From NCBI GenBank assembly GCA_002449305.1, contig DKDI01000004.1:364-64363 (forward strand): a DNA stretch of 64,000 bases, written 5' to 3'. Source of the stretch: Treponema sp. UBA6852 (GTDB taxonomy: Bacteria > Spirochaetota > Spirochaetia > Treponematales > Treponemataceae). Shown piece by piece: positions 43,362-52,000 of the stretch (the first letter of the stretch is position 1; each line of letters opens with the position of its first letter). The translations under genes and the position numbers were made by a program. Below the pieces are notes generated by a model. It saw only the letters and a list, made by a program, of their open reading frames with translations, did not search any database and had not been told where the DNA came from.

Positions 43362-44598
43362 TGAACAAATCCTTTAACTTTTGAATATCAATATTAGGCA
43401 AGGCCCCAAATTTTCCAGCCTGATACAGTTTTTTTCTGGAAGTTTCTTTCCTTAATCCTGAATAATCAGATATGGAATCATAAACACTGTTTCCTTTTTC
43501 AGTCTTGCCGCAAAACCAGACTTCATCATCCAGCAACAAGCCAGAGTCAAGCAGTTCCTGATTGTGGGTTGTGAACAACAGCTGTGAGTCTTTTGACAAT
43601 TCAAGAAATAACCGCAAGAAGGCTTCAACTAAATCCTGATGCAATGAAGATTCCAATTCGTCGATTATTGCCATGCTAGTTGCACAAGAGTCTACGAGCG
43701 GTTTTATAAGTTCAAGCAGTCTGATTGTGCCGGAAGACTCAAAGCCCAAAGGCAAAGGATAATTTCTGCCATTATATTGATGAAAAACTGTCGCGCGGCG
43801 AGTTACATTTTTTTCCGCAGTATCATCATTTGGATTAACACTTTCTTTTTTTGCAGTTTCAACCTTAATATTGGAAATTGAGCCGAAATCTGAATACGAC
43901 AAAAAACCGACAGCCTTTTTGTTGAACGAATCGTCTTCATCAAGTCTTTTTAAAATATCTTGAGAAATTCCGTCCGGGAAAATTCCGATATAATCTTTAA
44001 ACCTAGCTGCAATATAAGTGAACACATCCTTGATTACTGTAAGATTTGTTTTAGAGCTGGCAGAAATGACAGTGCAGTTCGGCATAACAATATCTTCAAC
44101 AGACTTTTTAGCGCCCTTTACGGAGCTTCCCCATTCGATATTATTCTCTGTGCGGTTAAATATAAGCCTAGGAAGTTTCTTAGGATAATAGCTTAATGAC
44201 TCCTCTACAATTTTTTTACGGTTCATTTTCAAGCGGTAGCTGTATTTCACATACCGGCTTTCCTCGCTGCTCAACACAAAGAAATTCAAATCAAATTCTC
44301 CGCAAATAGAGTCCATCTGCTCATCTGTAAAAAGGAAAGGAATTAAAGGAATCTCTGAATTCGGCCTGCTGCTGTAGAAAGAATAAATCATAAAGTTAAG
44401 ATAAAATCTTAGCGCAAGCGCAATATTTGACTTGCCTGCGGCATTCGCCCCGTAAACACAGGCCATTTTCAATAACTTTGTTCCCCCAACTTCAATATAG
44501 TGAAGAGAATCCGCCTCGTCATAACCGGAAGGCTGAAAACTAACCGTTTGCTTCTCACTGATTGAATATGTATTTGCAATGGAAAAATCAATAATCAT
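43351..44598 (-). CDS. rloA: RloA-family AAA15 ATPase
   Basis: A 415-residue AAA15/21-type ABC ATPase. Walker A is VYGANAAGKSNIAL near residue 49, Walker B is SMAIIDELESSLHQDL, and the H-loop is LLFTTHNQELLD. The start at 44598 follows AGAGG by 7 bp, and a longer reading to 44634 is unsupported. With RloB it forms a probable abortive-infection pair, in which the ATPase would sense a phage product and release the TOPRIM nuclease. This is known of related pairs and inferred here. It lies between hsdS and rloB. Confidence 0.85.
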   Translation of the reverse strand: MIIDFSIANTYSISEKQTVSFQPSGYDEADSLHYIEVGGTKLLKMACVYGANAAGKSNIALALRFYLNFMIYSFYSSRPNSEIPLIPFLFTDEQMDSICGEFDLNFFVLSSEESRYVKYSYRLKMNRKKIVEESLSYYPKKLPRLIFNRTENNIEWGSSVKGAKKSVEDIVMPNCTVISASSKTNLTVIKDVFTYIAARFKDYIGIFPDGISQDILKRLDEDDSFNKKAVGFLSYSDFGSISNIKVETAKKESVNPNDDTAEKNVTRRATVFHQYNGRNYPLPLGFESSGTIRLLELIKPLVDSCATSMAIIDELESSLHQDLVEAFLRLFLELSKDSQLLFTTHNQELLDSGLLLDDEVWFCGKTEKGNSVYDSISDYSGLRKETSRKKLYQAGKFGALPNIDIQKLKDLFNGQ

Positions 44599-44710
44599 AA
44601 CAAACCTCTTCTGTATTATCGCCAGAAAAAGCAAAAATTAACACCATTTTTGCAAAATTTACGCAAAAATTCAATTACTTTTAACAATAAACAGTGATAG
44701 TAATTCTATT

Positions 44711-46000
44711 TTACACTCTCCTTTTTCCGGTTACGGCTTCAAATATCAGGGATTTCTTGTATTCGGCAAGGTCTTTTATGAGCGACTGTTTTTCTGAAAT
44801 AAGGGAATCGATTTGGGCGCATTTTTTATCTAAATAATTAGAAATTTCATTTTGAATTTTTATACTTGGATTTGGAAAACTAAAATTTGAAAAATCATGT
44901 TGATACAAATGAATAATTGTACTATTTCCAGCATTTATATAATTAAACCATTTCCAAAAAATATTAGACTGCAAAATCCAAAATAAAAAACGAGTTGAAC
45001 ATACTTTTTTATTCTGTCGAATTAATAAAACTCCACTATTTAAAGAAGTTTTATCAGGCATATTGTTTACAATTGCAACTTTTCCGACTGTTCCATCTTT
45101 TGTAATTAGCAAATCTCCATTATTAACTTGAATTTGAGCGGCTTCTTCCCATCTGGAATATGGGACACGCACACATGATTCCCAATTGATTTCTCCATTG
45201 CTAAAATTTATACCTGTGATTAAATAACAGCCCTCATCGGAGTACTCTTGTGAAGTCAAACCTTGCCAACCAATTCTTCCTGCTAAAGTTGCAATATGTT
45301 TTATTCTTGTAATAGTAAAATTTTCCGGAATCTCGCCGAGCCATTCAATTCCGCTGTTTTTCTTTTTGCAGCTTAAGTTTTTCCCGGTAACCGCCTCAAA
45401 AATAACGGACTGCTTCCATGCCTTGTACTCTTCTATCGACTTTTTTGACTCCTCGATTATCGAGTCAATTTCCGAGCATTTTTTGTCAAGAAAGCCTGCG
45501 ATTTTTGTCTGCTCGGAAAGCGGAGGAAAAGGTACTTTTATAGACTTAAATTCTGAAGAATAAGTTCTCCACCGCATCTGCATAATTCCACGACCTTCTG
45601 TATAACATTTTCCATTAAATTGTGGAGTTCTGAATAAATAATGATAATATTTCGGAAAGATTAAATCTAAGTTTTTAGGAGAATAAACATCATAAGCAGG
45701 GCTTGTTACTCCATCAAAATCAGATATTCCCAAAGCACCCATCCAGCATAGAATTATATTTACAACTAAATCGTTTTTATAAACATGCTTATATCCATCG
45801 GCATTTTGTGCTTTATTTCCTGTGGTCTGTTCAATATCGTTATGCTGCAAAACGCCTTTATCTGTATAAACTGAAATTAGATTTACTTCAGAAAGAGGTT
45901 TATAATTTCGCTCATCTCGAATTTCAAACAAATATCTAATTTGCCTTGTCGTCCACTCATCCGGGATTTTTCCAATCCAATCTATTCCGCTGTCTTTCAT
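44711..46000 (-). CDS. hsdS: Type I restriction specificity subunit
   Basis: A 429-residue HsdS with two target-recognition domains and two copies of the conserved helical spacer: EYKAWKQSVIFEAVTGKN in the middle and EYKKSLIFEAVTGKRRV at the end. Each recognition domain begins with GIEWLGEIP or GIDWIGKIPDEW. It sets which split sequence is methylated and cut by the HsdM-HsdR complex. It starts 46 bp after the AlbA_2 gene. The near-repeat of the spacer regions would permit domain exchange by recombination. Confidence 0.95.
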   Translation of the reverse strand: MKDSGIDWIGKIPDEWTTRQIRYLFEIRDERNYKPLSEVNLISVYTDKGVLQHNDIEQTTGNKAQNADGYKHVYKNDLVVNIILCWMGALGISDFDGVTSPAYDVYSPKNLDLIFPKYYHYLFRTPQFNGKCYTEGRGIMQMRWRTYSSEFKSIKVPFPPLSEQTKIAGFLDKKCSEIDSIIEESKKSIEEYKAWKQSVIFEAVTGKNLSCKKKNSGIEWLGEIPENFTITRIKHIATLAGRIGWQGLTSQEYSDEGCYLITGINFSNGEINWESCVRVPYSRWEEAAQIQVNNGDLLITKDGTVGKVAIVNNMPDKTSLNSGVLLIRQNKKVCSTRFLFWILQSNIFWKWFNYINAGNSTIIHLYQHDFSNFSFPNPSIKIQNEISNYLDKKCAQIDSLISEKQSLIKDLAEYKKSLIFEAVTGKRRV

Positions 46001-46046
46001 TGCTTTATCCTGTTTTTTACTGAATCCAAATCATTCTTTTTGAAAA

Positions 46047-47447
46047 TCAGTCTTCTGCCATTACGTTCCAATATCCGTTCTTGTTTGAGCCCGCCCTGCT
46101 TATCATGCCTTTCTTTTTTAAGGCAGAAATTGCATTGTCTATAGTGGTTTTTCCAACTCCTACTATTTTTTCAAGCTCAGGCTTTGTAACACTTGGATTA
46201 TTCCTGATTTCTGACAAGACCTTCAGCTGTGTGTTATTCAGTTTATCACCCACTTTATCACCCACTTTATCACCCACTTTATCACCCATATCATTAATCC
46301 AGTTAAAAGGAATTTTTACAAGAATTGAATTTTCATGAAATTCATAAACATCTTTGCCGTATATGCTGATAATTTTTGGAACGCCACGGCCTGTTTTTTC
46401 ACTGATATGCAGCTGCAAAAAGATTTCTGACAATTTTCTGTTTACAGGAATTGATTCTCCTCTGAAAAAGCCTTCAATTGTCTGCTCCGGAGGCAGAACA
46501 CCTCTTGAAAGAATTTCAATTCTGTCAGAAAAAACTGTAATCATCGGCTCATTTTCTGTTACCCATTTATTATGAACAAAAGCATTTATAACAGCTTCCC
46601 TGAACGCATCATTTTCAAAAAGCGGAACTTCTTTTCTTTCTACAATCCGCTCTTTTTCATCAGCCTGAATAATATTAAGAACATCTCCATAGCGAAGCAC
46701 TTCTTCCAAAGTATACAGAATGCACTGATACCCAAATTCCCTAATGGAATACATTTTATCTGCCTTTGTTTTTCCCGAAAAAATTGCGACCCTAAAAGGA
46801 ATCTGCGAGTTATCGGAAAGTAATTGTGCTAGAATATTGTATTTTCCATCTTCTGTCAGAAGATTCAGATTTTTTTTAAAAGTCTCGGCATTAAGTTTTA
46901 TTCCTTTTGCTCCATAATAAATGAAGAGTTTTTCAAAAGTTAAGTCCTGATATTTTGACGGTGTATTTTCTATTGTCGGAAATCCATGCCGGAGCACTTC
47001 GAATAAATAGGATTCTTTTTCCGGATATTTTCTAAGGCTTTCCTTGCTAGAACCAATTCTTATGTATCTTTCATTATCAAAGCTTGTAGGAACAGTTTTT
47101 GCCGCTGGAATAGTAAGCACAACGACTTTCTTTCCTTCATAAACAGTTTCGTTAAAAGTGAAATTTAAATCGGGAGTAATCTGACGGGCTAAAAAGTGCT
47201 TCAACGGCTCATTTTTTATATCCATATTACTGTTAAATGTTGTTCCAGTAACAGAATGTGTATCATTGTGAATTCCCCAGACAAAATAAGCGTTTTTTCG
47301 CCCTTCTATAGCGGCACTATTCGAGAGAGCAGAAATATATTGTCCCAACTGCGTTTGGTCAAACCAGTTTTCTTTAAATTCAAACCATTCACGTTCTGTA
47401 TCAAAAGAACGAAGCTCATCAAGTAATTCGTGCAAGGCATTTTTCAC
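46047..47447 (-). CDS. AlbA_2-domain (Schlafen-like) protein with C-terminal winged helix
   Basis: A 466-residue protein. The N-terminal AlbA_2 domain shows EWFEFKENWFD with the acidic residues seen in Schlafen-type folds, and YFVWGIHNDTHSVTG. A GHKL-like region ATP-binding_4 includes FREAVINAFVHNKW and SDRIEILSRGVLPP. The C-terminus is a winged helix (VTKPELEKIVGVGKTTIDNAISALKKKGMI). Between them lies GDKV repeated in tandem from a 12-bp DNA repeat at 46242-46289. These proteins are common cargo of type I R-M loci; the function is uncertain. Confidence 0.8.
   Translation of the reverse strand: MKNALHELLDELRSFDTEREWFEFKENWFDQTQLGQYISALSNSAAIEGRKNAYFVWGIHNDTHSVTGTTFNSNMDIKNEPLKHFLARQITPDLNFTFNETVYEGKKVVVLTIPAAKTVPTSFDNERYIRIGSSKESLRKYPEKESYLFEVLRHGFPTIENTPSKYQDLTFEKLFIYYGAKGIKLNAETFKKNLNLLTEDGKYNILAQLLSDNSQIPFRVAIFSGKTKADKMYSIREFGYQCILYTLEEVLRYGDVLNIIQADEKERIVERKEVPLFENDAFREAVINAFVHNKWVTENEPMITVFSDRIEILSRGVLPPEQTIEGFFRGESIPVNRKLSEIFLQLHISEKTGRGVPKIISIYGKDVYEFHENSILVKIPFNWINDMGDKVGDKVGDKVGDKLNNTQLKVLSEIRNNPSVTKPELEKIVGVGKTTIDNAISALKKKGMISRAGSNKNGYWNVMAED
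46242..46289. repeat. Four tandem 12-bp repeats inside the AlbA_2 gene
   Basis: TTTATCACCCAC occurs three times, then TTTATCACCCAT, without interruption. On the coding strand this encodes GDKV/GDKL-type units in the linker before the winged helix. The unit is a multiple of three, so copy-number change would alter linker length, not the frame. Confidence 0.9.
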
Positions 47448-47460
47448 TTTTATTCCCCTC

Positions 47461-47853
47461 TTACTTTTTTCCAGCGTTCTCTATTTGCTTGTCAAATATA
47501 TACTCGTTCAGCCTTTTTGTAGCCCATTGCCTAAACTGCGTGCCCCGCAGGGATTTTACACGGTAGCCAACGGAAATTATCACATCTAGGTTGTAATAAA
47601 GAACATCATGAGTTTGTGTTTTTCCCTCAATCGCTCCGTGTCTTGTGGTCATTCGGAAATTCCGAACAGCCACTGCTCTATCAAGCTCGCCTTCCTCAAA
47701 AATGTGCTTTATATGCTCGTTTATTGTGGACTTCGCCTTTTCAAACATACCGGCCATCTGCTCCTGAGTAAGCCAGACAGTTTCATCCTCAAAAATAACT
47801 TCCACATTTATCGTTTCTTTGTCTGTCTTAAAAATCGCAATCTCTTTTTCCAT
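47461..47853 (-). CDS. Truncated RhuM-family protein
   Basis: A 130-residue protein equal to the N-terminal RhuM domain only. It has TVWLTQEQMAGMFEKAKSTINEHIK, VRNFRMTTRHGAIEGKT, and VIISVGYRVKSLRGTQFRQWATKRLNEY, then ends at KQIENAGKK where full-length members continue for 200 more residues. It may be a functional short form, since the HTH-like part is whole, or the remnant of a third RhuM gene in this window. It lies 13 bp before the AlbA_2 gene in the type I R-M operon. Confidence 0.75.
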   Translation of the reverse strand: MEKEIAIFKTDKETINVEVIFEDETVWLTQEQMAGMFEKAKSTINEHIKHIFEEGELDRAVAVRNFRMTTRHGAIEGKTQTHDVLYYNLDVIISVGYRVKSLRGTQFRQWATKRLNEYIFDKQIENAGKK

Positions 47854-47896
47854 AAATACCTAGTTTTTTTATCCCTTAAATAGTCATCTATATTTC

Positions 47897-48883
47897 TTAA
47901 TTCCTATTTTTTCCAGTCATTGATTCCCAAATAATTTTCAAAGCATCAGACGTTAAAATCTTTCTTTTTACATTTTCCGTCAGGTAATTCGGATTTATCT
48001 TTTTCTTTGAATAATTCAAAAAGGTGTTGCTTGTCTTTTCCATAAGAAGTTTTGTAAAATACTGCTCCCAGCTGAAATAATCCTTGCTTTCAATATAGTT
48101 TTCTGGATTTTCCAAAATCTTTTTTACTTCATTGTCATTTAAAATATCAGACTGGAGAATAAGCCACTCAAAACTTTCCGGAGCAAAAAGAAAAAGGTTT
48201 TCTCGTTTATTCAAAAGTTCGCCTACAAGATTCATCTGCGAGCCAAATGCGGCTCCGTCCGCTATTGCTAAAACTGCTTCATTCTTTGCCTGCAAAAGTT
48301 TTTTGAATATGTTGGATTTTCCGTTTGCAGATTCGCAAATAATTTTTCCGCCGCAGACCGCATTAAAAAAGTCAAAGCCAGAATTTGAATCTTCTGTTAT
48401 GATTTTTTCAATTCTGCAATCATTAAAATTATTATTTCCATAGATTCTATAAAACTCGTGATAAACCTGTTTTAAATCCGCATATTTTCCGGATATATGG
48501 ATTCCATAAATTTCTTCAATACTATAAGGAAGATTATCAAGACCTTCTCTTGTAACAATTACATAATAATTGCCGCTGTTTTTTACGGCCTTGGCAAAAT
48601 CCGCGCTTTCAACAAATCGGTTCCCCTCATCAATAAAAATAATGCTGTCATTCATCAATGAAAGATTTTCTTCCCAGCTGTTTCCTTCAAGAACGCGGCA
48701 CTTTTTTTTAGATGAAAGATTAATACCAGAGTCTGCTCCGTTCTGCTCGAACTCGCGGATCATATCCACAAGAGTTGTCTTTCCTGTCGCGCTGTCTCCT
48801 TGAATGACCGTGATGTTTCGTTTTATTGAAAACTCATACTTTACTTTGCTGTTGGAAATTGAAATAAAATATTTGCCTTTCAT
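47897..48883 (-). CDS. P-loop protein paired with DUF4869
   Basis: A 328-residue protein with Walker A QGDSATGKTT (residues 28-37) and a Walker B-like SIIFIDEGNRF (80-90). The C-terminal half includes AVLAIADGAAFGSQM, which might be a TOPRIM-like strand-loop, but this is uncertain. Its ATG overlaps the DUF4869 stop by 4 bp, so the two are coupled and probably act together. I recognise no named family. The position in a type I R-M operon suggests an accessory defence pair. Confidence 0.6.
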   Translation of the reverse strand: MKGKYFISISNSKVKYEFSIKRNITVIQGDSATGKTTLVDMIREFEQNGADSGINLSSKKKCRVLEGNSWEENLSLMNDSIIFIDEGNRFVESADFAKAVKNSGNYYVIVTREGLDNLPYSIEEIYGIHISGKYADLKQVYHEFYRIYGNNNFNDCRIEKIITEDSNSGFDFFNAVCGGKIICESANGKSNIFKKLLQAKNEAVLAIADGAAFGSQMNLVGELLNKRENLFLFAPESFEWLILQSDILNDNEVKKILENPENYIESKDYFSWEQYFTKLLMEKTSNTFLNYSKKKINPNYLTENVKRKILTSDALKIIWESMTGKNRN

Positions 48884-49317
48884 AACAAATCTCCTGCAAT
48901 TTCCAAAAGCTCATCCATTGAATGGACAACTTTATTTTTGTTAACAACATTGAGCTCAAAACTGCCGTCGCCAAAATCCATCAAATGCCGAAGATTTACA
49001 GTAACATCTTTTTCATTTCCGATTTTCAAAAGCCATGAGGCGCAGTTGTTGCCGCAGTTTGAAGCATTGAAAATTTTATCTGAAATATGAGAAATCAAAA
49101 TCAGAGTTTTTAGTCCGCCAGAAAGCGAAGTCGGCGGAATGATTCCCAGCACAGGACTTTCAATCGCTCCGTTTCCAAGAACCTTTGACTTGTCAATATC
49201 AAGAATCATCTGCTGAGTTTCTTTTTCCAAAAGCCAGCTTTCTTCATAAGAATTCTTAAAGAAAACACTAGTGTTAAAAATCACATTGTCGATTTTCCCG
49301 AATATTATGTTCAGCAT
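48880..49317 (-). CDS. DUF4869-domain protein
   Basis: A 145-residue protein of the DUF4869 family, recognised by the start MLNIIFG, NTSVFFKNSYEESWL, IESPVLGIIPPTSLSGG, FNASNCGNNCASWLLKI, and VNLRHLMDFGDG. Its function is unknown. It starts directly after the hsdM stop with no gap and overlaps the following P-loop gene by 4 bp, so all three are coupled. This DUF4869 plus P-loop pair looks like a portable accessory module. Confidence 0.8.
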   Translation of the reverse strand: MLNIIFGKIDNVIFNTSVFFKNSYEESWLLEKETQQMILDIDKSKVLGNGAIESPVLGIIPPTSLSGGLKTLILISHISDKIFNASNCGNNCASWLLKIGNEKDVTVNLRHLMDFGDGSFELNVVNKNKVVHSMDELLEIAGDLL

Positions 49318-51099
49318 TTACTCCTCCCCGAACAGTTTGCGAAGCTTTTCCATCAACGACTTTTCGTGCCGCTCTATGCGGCTTGCAATTTCGTCCGCTT
49401 TTTCAAGCTGCTTGTAGACATAGAATGTTCTTGTAAATGGAATCTCGTAGCCGACTTTTGTCTTTGATTTGTCTATCCAGGCGGCTTTGTTATATGGAAG
49501 AACTTCGCGCTCAAAATATTTGTCTATGTCCTCGTCAAGCGGAACATTTTCGTAGTCGCGCTTGTTGCTGTCCGCCTGGGCCTTGCCTTTTTTGTCCTTT
49601 ACGAGTTCCCCGTTCTCATCTAAAAGTGGGCTTTCCACGGTGATTTTGTTATAGCCCAAGTCAACGCTGTCCAAGACTTTTGACTTGCAGATGATTGAAT
49701 TTCCGTTTTCTGTTTTTTCCTCATAGCCTTTGTCAGAATATTCATCGTAGGCCCTTAAAATCATGTTGCGGCAGGCTGCCGTCAAGTCAACGCGCTTGTT
49801 GCCGATATTCTTGCGGCGGCTTTCGTAGCAGCTTGAAGCGTCTATCAGCTGGACTTTTCCGAGCCGCTTTTCATCCTTGTTTTTTGTAACAATCCATATG
49901 TATGTCGCGATTCCTGTGTTATAAAACGAGTCGTTCGGAAGCTGAATAATCGCATCAAGCCAGTCGTTTTCTATTAAGTAGCGGCGGATTTCGCTTTGCC
50001 CGCTTCCCGCATCTCCGCTGAAAAGGCTTGAGCCGTTCTGAATGATTGCCATGCGCCCGGTTTCCTTTAGCTTTGCAACACCGTTCAGCATGAACAGAAG
50101 CTGGCCGTCGCTTTTTGGAGGAAGCCCCGCGCCAAACCTGCCTTTTTCTCCAAGCTTGCTTTCCTTTTCAATGTCAGAAGCTTCTTTTTTCCAGTCGATT
50201 CCAAAAGGCGGATTGCTTATAATGTAGTCGAATGTGTAGCCGGAAAATTTATCGTCGTTCAAGGTGTCTCCGAACTGCATATTGTCCGGGTCTCCTCCGC
50301 GTATGAGCATGTCTGCCTTTGCAATTCCGAATGTAAACGGATTGAATTCCTGCCCGAAGCTTGTTACCACAGCATCCTTGTCGAACTGCCTTAGACGCTC
50401 TTCCATGCAGGTAAGCATCTGGCTTGTTCCCATGGTCATGTCGTAGACGGTCTTGCTTATTCCGTCAGAGCCAAAGGCGTTCTTGTCTCCGCTAACAAGA
50501 AGGTCGCACATGGTGTAAATGATGTCGCGGCTGGTAAAATGCGCTCCGGCTTCCTCGTCATAGCTTTCTGAAAACCTCTGGACAAGATTTTCAAAAATAT
50601 AGCCCATGTCAATCGCGCTGATTTTTTCAGGAGACATATCGGCTTTCGCTGAATTAAAATCGCTTATAACCTGATAAAGAACCTTGCCTTCCTTCATCGT
50701 CTTTATCTGGTCTTCAAATTTCATCCTGTGCAGAATATCCTTTACATTGTCCGAAAATCCGTTGATATAATCCTCAAAGTTGTCTGCAATGTTGAGCGGG
50801 TCAGCTACAAGAGTTTCAAAAGTAAACTTGCTTGTGTTATAAAACTGGTAGCCTGAAGCCTTTGAAAGGAATCCGTCCTTTACTTCAAGGGCCTTTATTT
50901 TTTCATAAGTCTCAAGAACTTTCTTATGGGTCGGCAAAAGGCAGTCATGGAATCTTTTTATGATGCACATGGGCAGAATAACCAGTCCGTACTCATGAGG
51001 CTTGTAAAGTCCGACCAGTGTGTTCGCAACGTTCCAAATCAAGGCAGCTTTTTCCTGAATATTGCCGCCGACTTTATTTATCATCTGATCGCTTGTCAA
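49318..51099 (-). CDS. hsdM: Type I restriction modification subunit
   Basis: A 593-residue HsdM, first gene of the operon. The N-terminal helical domain includes YGLVILPMCIIKRFHDCL. The methyltransferase has GAHFTSRDIIYTMCDLL, motif IV YIISNPPFGIDWK, and a SAM motif I that reads YDMTMGTSQMLTC rather than the usual DPxCGxGG. The rest of the catalytic core, including GRMAIIQNGSSLFSGDAGSGQSE, is intact. It methylates adenine with HsdS. The promoter TGCTATAAT is at 51147-51155, and a palindrome array lies further upstream. Confidence 0.93.
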   Translation of the reverse strand: MTSDQMINKVGGNIQEKAALIWNVANTLVGLYKPHEYGLVILPMCIIKRFHDCLLPTHKKVLETYEKIKALEVKDGFLSKASGYQFYNTSKFTFETLVADPLNIADNFEDYINGFSDNVKDILHRMKFEDQIKTMKEGKVLYQVISDFNSAKADMSPEKISAIDMGYIFENLVQRFSESYDEEAGAHFTSRDIIYTMCDLLVSGDKNAFGSDGISKTVYDMTMGTSQMLTCMEERLRQFDKDAVVTSFGQEFNPFTFGIAKADMLIRGGDPDNMQFGDTLNDDKFSGYTFDYIISNPPFGIDWKKEASDIEKESKLGEKGRFGAGLPPKSDGQLLFMLNGVAKLKETGRMAIIQNGSSLFSGDAGSGQSEIRRYLIENDWLDAIIQLPNDSFYNTGIATYIWIVTKNKDEKRLGKVQLIDASSCYESRRKNIGNKRVDLTAACRNMILRAYDEYSDKGYEEKTENGNSIICKSKVLDSVDLGYNKITVESPLLDENGELVKDKKGKAQADSNKRDYENVPLDEDIDKYFEREVLPYNKAAWIDKSKTKVGYEIPFTRTFYVYKQLEKADEIASRIERHEKSLMEKLRKLFGEE

Positions 51100-51146
51100 T
51101 TTATTACTCCAGAATCTCTGTTTTCTTTTAATGTGTTTAGATTTTT

Positions 51147-51155
51147 ATTATAGCA
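51147..51155 (-). promoter_or_regulatory. Extended -10 promoter of the hsd operon
   Basis: TGCTATAAT on the minus strand, 47 bp before the hsdM ATG, identical to the boxes before the SbcD-like, CARF and jetA genes. Confidence 0.55.
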
Positions 51156-51247
51156 CGATTTTAGCCTGTAAAACAAAGCCAGCTGAACAATTTTAATGCG
51201 GCCATAGGCAGGGGGAAATCTGTAAAAATATTCCCACTATGTTAGGC

Positions 51248-51330
51248 AAATATAGTCACTATATTTTAAAATAAAGTAACTATATTTTGAAATATAGTTA
51301 CTTTATTCGGGCAACTTAGTTACTTTATTT
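51248..51330. repeat. Array of nested palindromes upstream of hsdM
   Basis: Three related sites lie in 83 bp. A perfect palindrome of 9-bp arms centred on C is at 51248-51266. A perfect 18-bp-arm inverted repeat with a 2-bp centre (left arm AATAAAGTAACTATATTT) is at 51270-51307. A further half copy, ACTTAGTTACTTTATTT, is at 51314-51330. All share AGTNACT. It lies between the XRE gene and the hsdM promoter and looks like a multi-site operator; binding by the XRE protein is only a guess. Confidence 0.65.
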
Positions 51331-51367
51331 TTAATGGGATTTTAAGCGGAAAAACCAGCTTGATTTA

Positions 51368-52000
51368 TCAGTCTATTTCCATCAAATCTTCTGCGGAACA
51401 TTCAAGGGCTTTTGCAAGCTTCAGCACGGTTTCTGCCTTTGCTGAATTTATATTCTTCTGGCCCTGCTCGTACTGCTGAATTGTGCGCAGCGGCACACCA
51501 GAAATTTCTGAAAGTTCTTTCTGCGAAAATTCCGCCGTTTGCCTCTGCAATTTTAGATTCGTGCTCTGCTTCCTTGAATTATAAAGCTCTGCCATTTTTC
51601 CGCAGAAATGAGAAATATCCATCTCATGATACGGGCTGTACATTCCAAGAATCTCTTCTATCGGTATCAGAGAATCTATTTTCTTGAATGTCAAATTTGT
51701 CTGCCATTGAAAATATGCCAACGCCCAGCCAGCCCAGTATTCAGAACTTTTGTTCGCGGCCGGACGGTATTTTTTTGCAAGCGAAAAATCACCGGCAATT
51801 TCAAGAGCAAGCTCAACACCGGATTTTCCTGCAATCACAGATGACTCGCCTCTTTCAAATCTGGCTGAAATTTCAGACAAAAGAAACTTTTTATAAAATC
51901 CGCTTAACTTCTCTTTCAAGTCGTAGACAGCAAAATCGAGCATTGAGCCAAGATTGCCCTGAGCCTTTGAAAGATAGGTTTTATCGTAGGCGTGAATCAT
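51368..52000 (-). CDS. XRE-family HTH protein (probable antitoxin of DUF3990)
   Basis: A 210-residue protein with an XRE helix-turn-helix at its C-terminus (FSQKELSEISGVPLRTIQQYEQGQKNI, about 160-185). The helical N-terminal 150 residues would bind the toxin. It overlaps the upstream DUF3990 gene by 20 bp, and its ATG follows GGAG by 10 bp, so the pair is translationally coupled with the toxin first. The XRE part would autoregulate from the operator at 52665-52693. Confidence 0.75.
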   Translation of the reverse strand: MIHAYDKTYLSKAQGNLGSMLDFAVYDLKEKLSGFYKKFLLSEISARFERGESSVIAGKSGVELALEIAGDFSLAKKYRPAANKSSEYWAGWALAYFQWQTNLTFKKIDSLIPIEEILGMYSPYHEMDISHFCGKMAELYNSRKQSTNLKLQRQTAEFSQKELSEISGVPLRTIQQYEQGQKNINSAKAETVLKLAKALECSAEDLMEID

